Assembly (NCBI GenBank): GCA_022562855.1
Contig: JADFON010000026.1
Location: forward strand, 1 to 12,561
Direction of reading: 5' to 3'
Length of the DNA stretch: 12,561 nucleotides
Origin: Candidatus Zhuqueibacterota bacterium
GTDB taxonomy: Bacteria; SM23-31
Made by a program: the position numbers and the translations under genes. Below, one piece after another: positions 7,096 through 12,561 of the stretch. How positions within the stretch are numbered: the first letter of the stretch is position 1; the number at the start of each line of letters is the position of its first letter. Below the pieces are notes generated by a model. The model saw only the letters and a program-made list of their open reading frames with translations, did not search any database and was not told the DNA's origin.

Positions 7096-7536
7096 ATGAA
7101 AATGGCTATAACGACAAAAGGCTTTACACTTATCGAACTTGTAATGGTTATTGTAATTCTGGGAATTCTGGCAGCAGTTGCGGTACCGAAATTTGCCGAT
7201 ATAACGGGCGATGCAAATAGAGCGGTCTTTCGAGCCGACATGGCTAATATCAGCGGTGGAATAGCGATACTTCAGGCGCAGAATTTAATCGCTAATCCAG
7301 GAGCCGCGAACAGTGGATATCCGCAAAATCTTGAGTCAGGATCTATACCGTTTAATGATGTTATCCAGGGCGGCATAGCGGTGAGATGGACTATTTCCGG
7401 TTCTGCTGCCTCAGCTTTTGGAGGTAGCGCAGGTGATGCAAGCGGAATTACTACCTATTCTTTTACAAACGACAATTTCAGCGCCGTTCCCGACACAACC
7501 GCTACGTACGATAATTTTCTCGGTACGATAAAATAG
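7096..7536 (+). CDS. type IV pilin-like / pseudopilin protein with prepilin N-terminus
   Basis: A 146-residue prepilin. After a short basic leader (MKMAITTKG) the prepilin peptidase site is G9|F10, followed by the class III methylation motif FTLIELVMVIVILGIL, with the conserved Glu at mature position 5 and a 20-residue hydrophobic helix that serves as membrane anchor and assembly spine. The mature part is Gly/Ala/Ser/Asn-rich and has no cysteines, so the usual C-terminal disulfide loop of many PilA proteins is absent. It may be a thin-filament pilin or a type II secretion pseudopilin. The ribosome binding site AGGAGGT sits 4 bases before ATG 7096 and 9 before the in-frame ATG 7102, so the true start could be the second. 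A sigma-54 promoter precedes it and a probable terminator follows, so it is probably transcribed alone. Confidence 0.88.
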   Translation: MKMAITTKGFTLIELVMVIVILGILAAVAVPKFADITGDANRAVFRADMANISGGIAILQAQNLIANPGAANSGYPQNLESGSIPFNDVIQGGIAVRWTISGSAASAFGGSAGDASGITTYSFTNDNFSAVPDTTATYDNFLGTIK

Positions 7537-7571
7537 ACTCACGTTGATACTCCGTACAGTTGAGCAGATAT

Positions 7572-7618
7572 AGAAGCCTTTGTTTTCGCAATTTTTGACG
7601 ACTGGGCTTCTTTTTTTT
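7572..7618 (+). terminator. probable intrinsic terminator of the pilin gene
   Basis: AGAAGCC (7572-7578) and GGCTTCT (7605-7611) form a 7-base stem with a 26-base loop, followed directly by a run of eight T (7611-7618). The loop is long for a classical terminator, which lowers confidence. The T run ends one base before the ATG of the ABC ATPase gene at 7620. Confidence 0.6.
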
Positions 7619-7619
7619 C

Positions 7620-8537
7620 ATGATTAAACTTGAGAATATAACGAAGTGGTATTCAAAAGGTTTTATTCCTAAAAAAGTTGAAATACTGAAAGGAGTAACG
7701 TTAACAGTCAACAAAGGTGATGTATTTGGATATTTGGGACCGAACGGGGCGGGCAAAACGACCACCATAAAAATATTATTGAATCTCCTGAAAAGCGATA
7801 AAGGTTCTGCACAGATTAACGGAATCGATGTCACAAATCCCAAATCCAGACAATCGGTGGGTTACCTGCCGGAACAGCCCTGCTACTATGACTACTTGAC
7901 CGGCAAAGAGTTTTTAGACTATTGCGGAAGCCTCTTCCGGATACAAAAACAAAGTCTTCAGAAAAAGATCGATGAACTGCTTGAAAAGGTTGGTCTCGAA
8001 AACGCACGTAATACTCACTTGAGGAAGTATTCGAGAGGAATGCTGCAGCGCATCGGTATTGCACAGGCTTTAATAAACGATCCCGAAGTCCTCATTCTTG
8101 ATGAGCCTCTTTCAGGATTGGACCCGCATGGCAGAAAAGATGTTCTTGATATAATCATTGAACAGAAAAACAAGGGAAACACTATCTTCTTCAGTTCGCA
8201 TATTTTAGCAGACGCAGAATCGTTATGTGATAAAATCGGTATAATAAATGAAGGCGTCTTAATAGCTGAGGGAGATATTGACACGGTACTTGACCGGGAA
8301 AGCGCTTCTGCAGGTGTGGAAATAGTTTATACTACGGATTTAACCGGCATATACGAAGAGTTTGGAAAATTCGGGAATATTGATAAACTACAAGAGAATA
8401 AATACCGGCTGACTATGGAAGACAAATACCACGTTAATGATATTCTGGAAAAGCTGATTTCTTCCGGCGCGGAAATTCTTTCGGTCAACCGTCACCGGTT
8501 AACCCTGGAAGAGTTGTATCTCAAAAAAATTCGATAA
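7620..8537 (+). CDS. ABC transporter ATP-binding protein (ABC-2 exporter type)
   Basis: The 305-residue ATPase that powers the permease encoded next. The nucleotide-binding domain covers about residues 1-230: Walker A GPNGAGKTT (40-48), Q-loop YLPEQP (83-88), ABC signature YSRGM (137-141, a variant of LSGGQ), Walker B VLILDEP (157-163), D-loop SGLDP (165-169) and H-loop His194. A C-terminal ~80-residue extension (YTTDLTGIYEEFGKFG... to LTLEELYLKKI) is the regulatory tail usual for this exporter group, ending in the common 'sLEelyl' motif. The ATG is placed by homology (MIKLENITKWY is a typical start). It has no ribosome binding site and begins one base after the T run of a probable terminator, which is odd and may mean leaderless or read-through expression. 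Confidence 0.92.
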   Translation: MIKLENITKWYSKGFIPKKVEILKGVTLTVNKGDVFGYLGPNGAGKTTTIKILLNLLKSDKGSAQINGIDVTNPKSRQSVGYLPEQPCYYDYLTGKEFLDYCGSLFRIQKQSLQKKIDELLEKVGLENARNTHLRKYSRGMLQRIGIAQALINDPEVLILDEPLSGLDPHGRKDVLDIIIEQKNKGNTIFFSSHILADAESLCDKIGIINEGVLIAEGDIDTVLDRESASAGVEIVYTTDLTGIYEEFGKFGNIDKLQENKYRLTMEDKYHVNDILEKLISSGAEILSVNRHRLTLEELYLKKIR

Positions 8538-8544
8538 TTGGACG

Positions 8545-9309
8545 ATGATAATTAAAACTATAGCATACAACACTTTCAAAGAGACTGTAAGAGATAAAAT
8601 CCTGTACAACATTCTGCTCTTTGCACTGGGATTTTCCATATTAAGCGGTATAGTCAGTCAGTGGTCTTTGAACCAGGAAGAAAAAGTACTGCAGGATTTC
8701 GGGCTTACGATTATTTCGGTCTTCGGAATACTCATAGCTGTTTTTATCGGTATCGGGCTGCTGTATAAAGAATTGGACAATAGAACCATATATACCGTTC
8801 TTTCGAAACCAATATCACGCGGGCAGTTCTTATGGGGAAAATATTTCGGTCTTGTTTTAACACTTGCGGTTAATTTTACTCTCATGGCAGCCGGTTTGTT
8901 ATCCGTTCTGTGGCTTTTTACCGGATTATTGAAAGTTACGCTGCTCATAGCGGTTGGGATGATTTTTTTTCAAATGACTATTTTGGTGGCGGTGTCGTTG
9001 TTCTTTGCAGTATACGCTTCGCCGGTCGTCAGTGTCGTCCTTACCTTGTTTGTTTTTCTTGCAGGTAATTTTTCTGCGGATATAACGATGTTAAATCCAG
9101 GTATTGAAAATCCCCTATTTATGAGCATATTGAATGTGTTGTTTTATGTAATACCAAATTTTTCTCTATTAAACATAAATAGTCAAATAGTTCATAATTT
9201 ACCGTTGAATTATATAGAACTAATCTGGAGCATAGTGTACAGTATAGCCTACAGTGCAGTTTTGCTTGTTTTTGGTTCGATGATTTTCAACAGGAAAAAT
9301 CTCAAATAA
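8545..9309 (+). CDS. ABC-2 type transporter permease
   Basis: A 254-residue membrane protein with about six hydrophobic helices, the usual size and layout of a NosY/ABC-2 permease half-transporter. The N-terminus IAYNTFKETVRDKILYNILL matches the family start (a ..T..E..R.ki pattern before helix 1). The cytoplasmic segment KELDNRTIYTVLSKPISRGQFLWGKY after helix 2 is the most diagnostic motif and is where the ATPase couples. It starts seven bases after the ATPase stop, so the two form an exporter. Substrate unknown; these pairs export lipids, polysaccharides, peptides or drugs. Its place between a pilin gene and a membrane-anchored protein suggests a surface-related role, which is inference. 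Confidence 0.9.
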   Translation: MIIKTIAYNTFKETVRDKILYNILLFALGFSILSGIVSQWSLNQEEKVLQDFGLTIISVFGILIAVFIGIGLLYKELDNRTIYTVLSKPISRGQFLWGKYFGLVLTLAVNFTLMAAGLLSVLWLFTGLLKVTLLIAVGMIFFQMTILVAVSLFFAVYASPVVSVVLTLFVFLAGNFSADITMLNPGIENPLFMSILNVLFYVIPNFSLLNINSQIVHNLPLNYIELIWSIVYSIAYSAVLLVFGSMIFNRKNLK

Positions 9310-9324
9310 CATTGAAAATATTGG

Positions 9325-9588
9325 ATGTTCAATTTAAATAAAACAAAATTAATTATTCCTGTTCTCTTGATCGTTCTGATAATCGGGATACAAAATAAAT
9401 CGCGGGAAAGGATCGACAAGACCGACAGTCCCGAATTTGAATTATACTTTACTGCAAACCCACAATATCTGAAGTTTATGTCCGCTGGATTTGATGGTAC
9501 AATCGCCGATTATTACTGGATTAAAGCAGTCCTCTATTTTGGAAGAATGGTAACCGGAGACGATTTAGAAATGTTTTTCAACTTCTAG
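9325..9588 (+). CDS. N-terminal fragment of a membrane-anchored protein, cut at the compositional join
   Basis: An 87-residue reading frame with an N-terminal signal anchor (KLIIPVLLIVLIIGIQ, residues 7-22) and then MSAGFDGTIADYYWIKAVLYFGRM. That segment resembles the start of longer, often TPR-containing, membrane proteins found beside ABC-2 exporter genes, in which '..DYyWik...YfG' is followed by a conserved stretch on the far side of the membrane and by TPR-like repeats. Here the protein stops at TAG 9586-9588, exactly where base composition changes, and none of the expected remainder is found downstream in any frame. The last codons (EMFFNF) still look like chromosomal sequence. It is therefore a gene broken by insertion, rearrangement or mis-assembly, and probably not functional. 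The family link is from memory and moderate in confidence. Confidence 0.7.
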   Translation: MFNLNKTKLIIPVLLIVLIIGIQNKSRERIDKTDSPEFELYFTANPQYLKFMSAGFDGTIADYYWIKAVLYFGRMVTGDDLEMFFNF

Positions 9589-9600
9589 GACTCCTGAAAA
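9583..9600. other. compositional join between AT-rich chromosome and GC-rich accessory DNA
   Basis: To the left, AT-rich codons of a truncated gene run up to about 9585. To the right, the small proline-rich gene starts at 9600 in clearly GC-richer sequence. The joint may be the left edge of an inserted island or a chimeric assembly point. No transposase, integrase or terminal repeat is visible, and the matching right edge is not in the window. Confidence 0.6.
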
Positions 9601-9740
9601 TGGCCAATGAAAACAAACCAGATAAGCCGGACCGTCCGGACCGACCTGACGTACCTCCGGGCCCACCAAGCGAGACTCCAGGGCTCCCAGACGGCCCGCC
9701 TCGTCCGAGCATACCGCCTGGTCACCGCCCGGTAGGCTAA
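9600..9740 (+). CDS. 46-residue proline-rich peptide ending in Val-Gly; candidate modifier/substrate of the E2-E1/JAB system
   Basis: This short gene begins with ATG behind a plausible ribosome binding site (AGGAC at 9587-9591, 8 bases upstream) and ends TAA, four bases before the E2-E1 gene. About a third of the residues are proline (16 of 46), placed every third residue over residues 7-22 (KPDKPDRPDRPDVPPGPP) and again, in a shifted register, over 27-39. It is hydrophilic, with no cysteine and no membrane helix, so it is probably disordered or a polyproline-II rod. The C-terminus is PPGHRPVG. In bacterial E1/E2/JAB operons the first gene usually encodes the protein whose C-terminus is adenylated and conjugated (a ubiquitin-like protein or the CD-NTase). 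Position and terminal glycine suggest the same job here. It is far too short for a beta-grasp fold. I do not recognise a named family; function is inference. Confidence 0.68.
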   Translation: MANENKPDKPDRPDRPDVPPGPPSETPGLPDGPPRPSIPPGHRPVG

Positions 9741-9744
9741 GCCT

Positions 9745-11562
9745 TTGGCACCGCGGTCGAAGGCGTCGCGCAGGGCTCCACGCGATACGAGTTGGTGGAG
9801 TGTCTGGCCCGTTCTGTACAAACAAGAGCTCAACGCCTTTGACCAGAGGGGCATTTCTTACCGGATCAGGCTAAAAAAGAAGGGCCTTCTCGCCCTTGAG
9901 GTAGACTGGCCGGTCAAGGGGCGCGAATCGTTGCGCCTCCATGTTAGTTTTTCACCGTTGCACCCATTTTTTCGACCTGCTGTAGCGGCACCACAAGAAA
10001 CATTTGAACGGCACCAAAATCCATTTAATAGGGATTTGTGTTTGATCACCCAGGAGACACACCAATGGGACTCAGGGAAACTAATCGCGGATTTCATTGA
10101 CGAACGCTTACAACAGTTCCTAAGCGCTCTTGAGGCACGGCGCGAGAAGCGATGGGAAGATGCGGCGGAGTTGGAGGAGCAAGCTGCCGATCCTTTAATG
10201 CCTTACTTCACACATGCGGCTGAAGACAACTCGATCATTCTATTCGACGGTAGGATGCCCATACCACACGCAGACCATGGTCTCATGGACCTCGTTCTGT
10301 GGACCCGCCCATTCAATCACGGCCAATCTATCGAGGTGGTGCTACGGCAGTTAAAGAGGGCCGATGGCAGCGTGATCGGCCAAACATTCATTCCGCTCGG
10401 GAATCCGCCAGAAGAGCGCCAGATTCCCGGACGCTGGGTCCGTTTGAGCCGACCGCCAATTGCGGATAACCCGACGGCACTCATGCTCTCGGTCACAGAA
10501 GAGTTGGAGAGGCGGGAGGTTCTGCGGCCGAAGGACATCTGCAAACTTAACCAGATTGCCGAAGAAGCCTTTTCGATTACGGGCATCATCTTTCCAGAGG
10601 AAGTGGAATACAGTCACGGCAAAATCGGCGCTGGCTGGCTGTTTCTTGTCAGCCGCCGAGAATTCATAGAAGGGGCGCCCGGGTCGCCGCAGATCAGTTT
10701 GGTTCGTGGGGAGCGCGCCAGCGACCGGGATATTTTTGCTCGTCTCCCAGTAGCCAGCGCTCTGGAAGCGAAGAAAGTGCTTCTCACCGGTTGTGGCGCA
10801 ATCGGAAGTTTTGCAGCCGTCGAGTTAGCTCGCGCTGGCGTCGGGAATCTTGCTTTACTCGATTCCGACGTGGTCCAACCCGGTAACGGCCTACGATGGC
10901 CACTGGGACGTAGAGCCTGGGGCGTCAAGAAATCGGTAGCCCTCAAGTATTTCATTGATCAGAATTATCCTCGGACGAAGGTGGATGCTCTTCACGGCCG
11001 TCTTGGTAGCGGAATGACACATGACACAGCGCTTCCGGCAGAAGTTGAAAGTAACCCCACTCAACTCGCCCAAATTCTGGGCCTAATCCAGGATGCCGAT
11101 CTCGTAATCGATGCATCCGCGTCAACCGAAGTGCAACACGCTATAAATTTCTACTGCCGTGATCTCGGAAAGCCCTTGGTAATGGGATATGCAACCGAGG
11201 GTCTTGCAGGAGGTGTCGTAGCCCGCTTCAGGTCCCGTTCCGACGCGTGCTGGGTGTGTCTAAACGAACACTGGAACGACGAGGATGGGCCGCTCCCCAA
11301 ATTGCGTATTGATAAGACTGGCGTGGTTACGCCGATCGGCTGCAACCAACCCACCTTCACCGGCGGAAGCTTTGACCTCCAAGAAGTGTCGCTTGAAATT
11401 GTGCGGAGTGCTATCGGCCTACTCGCCGATGGCGCCTATGACCCCGGTAGCTGGTCGGTAGCCATTCTTGAGCTTCGGGATGATCGCGGGCACCGCATTC
11501 TCCCGACTTGGACCAACCATAATCCTCCACCTCATCCCAACTGCCGCTGTAGCAACAAGTGA
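9745..11562 (+). CDS. E2-E1 fusion, ubiquitin-like conjugating enzyme (Cap2-like)
   Basis: A 605-residue fusion. Residues ~25-130 are an E2-like domain: HQN at 90-92 stands where E2 enzymes have HPN, and Cys99 in FNRDLCLI is the expected catalytic cysteine, followed by Trp108 as in the usual CL..........W pattern. Residues ~160-320 match the linker region of Cap2-type proteins in size. Residues ~340-605 are a ThiF/E1 adenylation domain: nucleotide loop LTGCGAIGS (347-355), DSDVVQPGNGLRW (373-385) with Asp, Asn and Arg of the ATP site, and VIDASAS (454-460). Cys533 in PIGCNQPTFTGGSFD is the likely E1 catalytic cysteine. Cys502/Cys505 (CWVC) and Cys600/Cys602 (CRC) probably bind zinc. Size and order match CBASS Cap2, which ligates a protein C-terminus to targets. 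The TTG at 9745 is the only start after an in-frame stop at 9733-9735; the ribosome binding site is weak (GTAGG). Confidence 0.9.
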   Translation: MAPRSKASRRAPRDTSWWSVWPVLYKQELNAFDQRGISYRIRLKKKGLLALEVDWPVKGRESLRLHVSFSPLHPFFRPAVAAPQETFERHQNPFNRDLCLITQETHQWDSGKLIADFIDERLQQFLSALEARREKRWEDAAELEEQAADPLMPYFTHAAEDNSIILFDGRMPIPHADHGLMDLVLWTRPFNHGQSIEVVLRQLKRADGSVIGQTFIPLGNPPEERQIPGRWVRLSRPPIADNPTALMLSVTEELERREVLRPKDICKLNQIAEEAFSITGIIFPEEVEYSHGKIGAGWLFLVSRREFIEGAPGSPQISLVRGERASDRDIFARLPVASALEAKKVLLTGCGAIGSFAAVELARAGVGNLALLDSDVVQPGNGLRWPLGRRAWGVKKSVALKYFIDQNYPRTKVDALHGRLGSGMTHDTALPAEVESNPTQLAQILGLIQDADLVIDASASTEVQHAINFYCRDLGKPLVMGYATEGLAGGVVARFRSRSDACWVCLNEHWNDEDGPLPKLRIDKTGVVTPIGCNQPTFTGGSFDLQEVSLEIVRSAIGLLADGAYDPGSWSVAILELRDDRGHRILPTWTNHNPPPHPNCRCSNK

Positions 11563-12053
11563 CAGTCTGGTTAGCTAATACGGCGTTTCGCGCGATGTGC
11601 GAGGAGGGAGCCGCCCTTCATCCACTTGAAAGCGGCGGCATTGTCCTTGGCTGGCGCGCCAGCAATGACACTGTAGTAATTGATGTTCGCGGGCCGGGTC
11701 CGCAAGCCTTACACGGCCGCTACCGTTTCCTACCCGACCATCGGTGGCAAGTTGCTGAGATTCATCGACTCTTCGAGGAGACTTGCGGTGATATTGACTA
11801 TCTTGGCGACTGGCACTCGCACCCAGATGGTTCTTCGGCCATAAGTAGCGAGGATCGCGCTACCCTCCGGCGTATTTCCCGCCGTGTACACGAACCACTG
11901 ATGCTCATTATTGCGGATGACGGTAGCCAGGAAAGCTGGATAACGGGCTGCTGGAAAGGACGCCGGCATCGCGGTCTAATCTACCGACGTTTTGAGGTCG
12001 TTATAGAGTCCATCAAATTGTTTGAACCGCCGCCGAACTGGACTATTGAATGA
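11559..12053 (+). CDS. JAMM/JAB-domain isopeptidase (Cap3-like, Mov34/MPN/PAD-1 family)
   Basis: A 164-residue zinc metalloprotease of the JAB family, which cuts isopeptide bonds to remove ubiquitin-like modifiers or mature their C-termini. The full JAMM signature is present: Glu24 in PLESGG, then His86-Ser-His88-Pro, then Ser96 and Asp99 (HSHPDGSSAISSED). Two histidines and the aspartate bind zinc, and the glutamate activates water, so the enzyme should be active. Length and lack of extra domains match CBASS Cap3. The GTG start overlaps the E2-E1 stop by four bases (GTGA), showing translational coupling. It is the last gene of the operon; no effector follows. In CBASS the equivalent enzyme reverses Cap2 conjugation; here the natural substrate would be the product of the E2-E1 enzyme, possibly carrying the 46-residue peptide. 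Confidence 0.93.
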   Translation: MTVWLANTAFRAMCEEGAALHPLESGGIVLGWRASNDTVVIDVRGPGPQALHGRYRFLPDHRWQVAEIHRLFEETCGDIDYLGDWHSHPDGSSAISSEDRATLRRISRRVHEPLMLIIADDGSQESWITGCWKGRRHRGLIYRRFEVVIESIKLFEPPPNWTIE

Positions 12054-12158
12054 TTAAAGGTCAACCATGCGGTGCCGGTCAAACAACGTGCTAAAAATTA
12101 TTAGACCTAGTTTCGCTTCCCTGGCTGTGGAAGACGATTGACCGAAATGGGGACGCGC

Positions 12159-12398
12159 ATGAAAACCAACGGTGCCTCCGAGGCCAGGACCCATTTCTCC
12201 CGCCTACTGGAGCGGGCCGCGAATGGCGAACAGGTCGTGATCACAAGGCACGGCACGCCGATGGCGCGCCTCGTGCCCTTCGCCAAACCCGACGGCGCGC
12301 GGACGCGGCGCGCGATCTCCCGTCTCAAGACCTCCCGCAAGGGACGCCGCCTGGATGGCCTCTCCTGGAAAGAGCTGCGCGATAACGGGCGCTGCTGA
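12159..12398 (+). CDS. Phd/YefM-type antitoxin without an adjacent toxin
   Basis: A 79-residue protein of the Phd/YefM (type II antitoxin) family. The N-terminal DNA-binding/dimer domain is typical: KTNGASEARTHFSRLLERAA, then GEQVVITRHGTPMARLVPF. The C-terminal half is basic and then ends in the short LDGLSWKELRDNGRC tail, which resembles the toxin-binding tail of antitoxins paired with VapC/PIN toxins. Such antitoxins normally overlap or abut their toxin gene, but no PIN, Doc or RelE-like frame follows within the 163 bases left. I chose the ATG at 12159 because GGGGA lies 5 bases before it and the protein then begins where the family does; TTG 12138 and ATG 12147 are in-frame alternatives. 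This stretch is even more GC-rich than the preceding operon. Confidence 0.85.
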   Translation: MKTNGASEARTHFSRLLERAANGEQVVITRHGTPMARLVPFAKPDGARTRRAISRLKTSRKGRRLDGLSWKELRDNGRC

Positions 12399-12535
12399 CT
12401 TTCGCGGGTATGGCCGGAATCCCGACCCCGCTTACCCCCCACTCTCGCGCCAACGCCCGGCGCGCAAGATTTGCCCTGTCCCGGCAGTTTGGCATAACTA
12501 GATACCGTTGCGAACCGCCAGGAACAAACCCCACC

Positions 12536-12561
12536 ATGACACTCGATCTCGACCGGCTGCG
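12536..12561 (+). CDS. first codons of a gene running off the window (unidentified)
   Basis: ATG at 12536 opens a frame (MTLDLDRL...) that continues to the end of the window, with AGGAA at 12520-12524 as a plausible ribosome binding site. Eight codons are too few to assign a family. The sequence does not look like the start of a VapC/PIN toxin, which usually begins with a hydrophobic strand and a conserved aspartate. Confidence 0.35.

Noticed and set aside
9627-9646. Short tandem CCGGACCG repeats, considered as a mobile-element end or repeat array
   Set aside because: They are explained by the Pro-Asp-Arg codons of the peptide gene and do not recur elsewhere in the window.
9565-9854. Overlapping minus-strand frames of 86 and 89 codons opposite the proline-rich peptide
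   Set aside because: They are Arg/Trp/Pro-rich complements of GC-rich repeats, have no recognisable motif, overlap each other, and oppose an operon with coherent spacing.
10317-10955. Several minus-strand and alternate-frame open stretches inside the E2-E1 gene
   Set aside because: They lie wholly within a gene with clear E2/E1 motifs; high GC makes long spurious frames common.
12050-12094. 14-codon frame (MIKGQPCGAGQTTC) overlapping the JAB stop in ATGA style, considered as a second small peptide
   Set aside because: Too short to judge, no glycine end, and no visible ribosome binding site of its own. Worth a glance only if conserved in homologous operons.
12107-12442. 111-codon minus-strand frame over the antitoxin, considered as a possible toxin
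   Set aside because: Arg/Ser-rich composition with no PIN, Doc or RelE motif; it is the complement of a well-supported antitoxin gene.
1-12561. tRNA, rRNA, CRISPR arrays, transposases, integrases
   Set aside because: No cloverleaf-like segment, no regularly spaced direct repeats and no recombinase motifs were seen on either strand.

Overview
The window holds two different sorts of DNA joined at about 9585-9590. Positions 1 to ~9585 are AT-rich (about 40% GC by eye), with tightly packed plus-strand genes and AT-rich spacers. They look like ordinary chromosome of a Gram-negative-type bacterium: ECF sigma/anti-sigma pair, a type IV pilin-like gene behind a sigma-54 promoter, and an ABC-2 exporter. 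I cannot name the phylum from sequence alone. Positions ~9590 to 12561 are clearly more GC-rich, use different codons and carry accessory genes. The last chromosomal gene is cut off at the join, so this is either an inserted island or a chimeric contig.

Layout, all on the plus strand. Positions 1-4272: a possible C-terminal gene end, larE (sulfur insertion for the nickel-pincer cofactor), pgeF/yfiH (purine nucleoside phosphorylase of the LACC1/YfiH family), uppP (undecaprenyl-diphosphate phosphatase), an NSS-family sodium-coupled transporter, and a 40-residue MetS-like small membrane subunit overlapping the transporter by 4 bases. Positions 4288-6628: holA (DNA polymerase III delta), an ECF sigma factor and its zinc-binding, membrane-spanning anti-sigma factor. 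Positions 6629-7095 are a 467-base regulatory spacer with an extended -10 box, a small hairpin, a long inverted repeat built from TATCATTTTGATA-like units, a second inverted repeat, and a near-consensus -24/-12 sigma-54 promoter. The pilin-like gene follows, then a likely terminator, an ABC-2 ATPase and permease pair, and the N-terminal 87 residues of a membrane-anchored protein that stops at the join.

The GC-rich part opens with a compact three-gene operon at 9600-12053. It encodes a 46-residue proline-rich peptide ending in Val-Gly, a 605-residue E2-E1 fusion (Cap2-like) and a JAMM/JAB isopeptidase (Cap3-like). The last two overlap by 4 bases. These are the conjugating and deconjugating parts of a bacterial ubiquitin-like pathway, but no CD-NTase, no beta-grasp ubiquitin-like protein and no effector is visible. 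The peptide sits exactly where the modified protein is normally encoded and ends in glycine. My leading hypothesis is that it is the modifier or substrate: a short, disordered, Pup-like tag handled by E1/E2/JAB chemistry. This is the most interesting feature of the window.

After this operon come a Phd/YefM-type antitoxin with no toxin following it and the first codons of an unidentified gene. I saw no tRNA, rRNA, CRISPR array, transposase or integrase.
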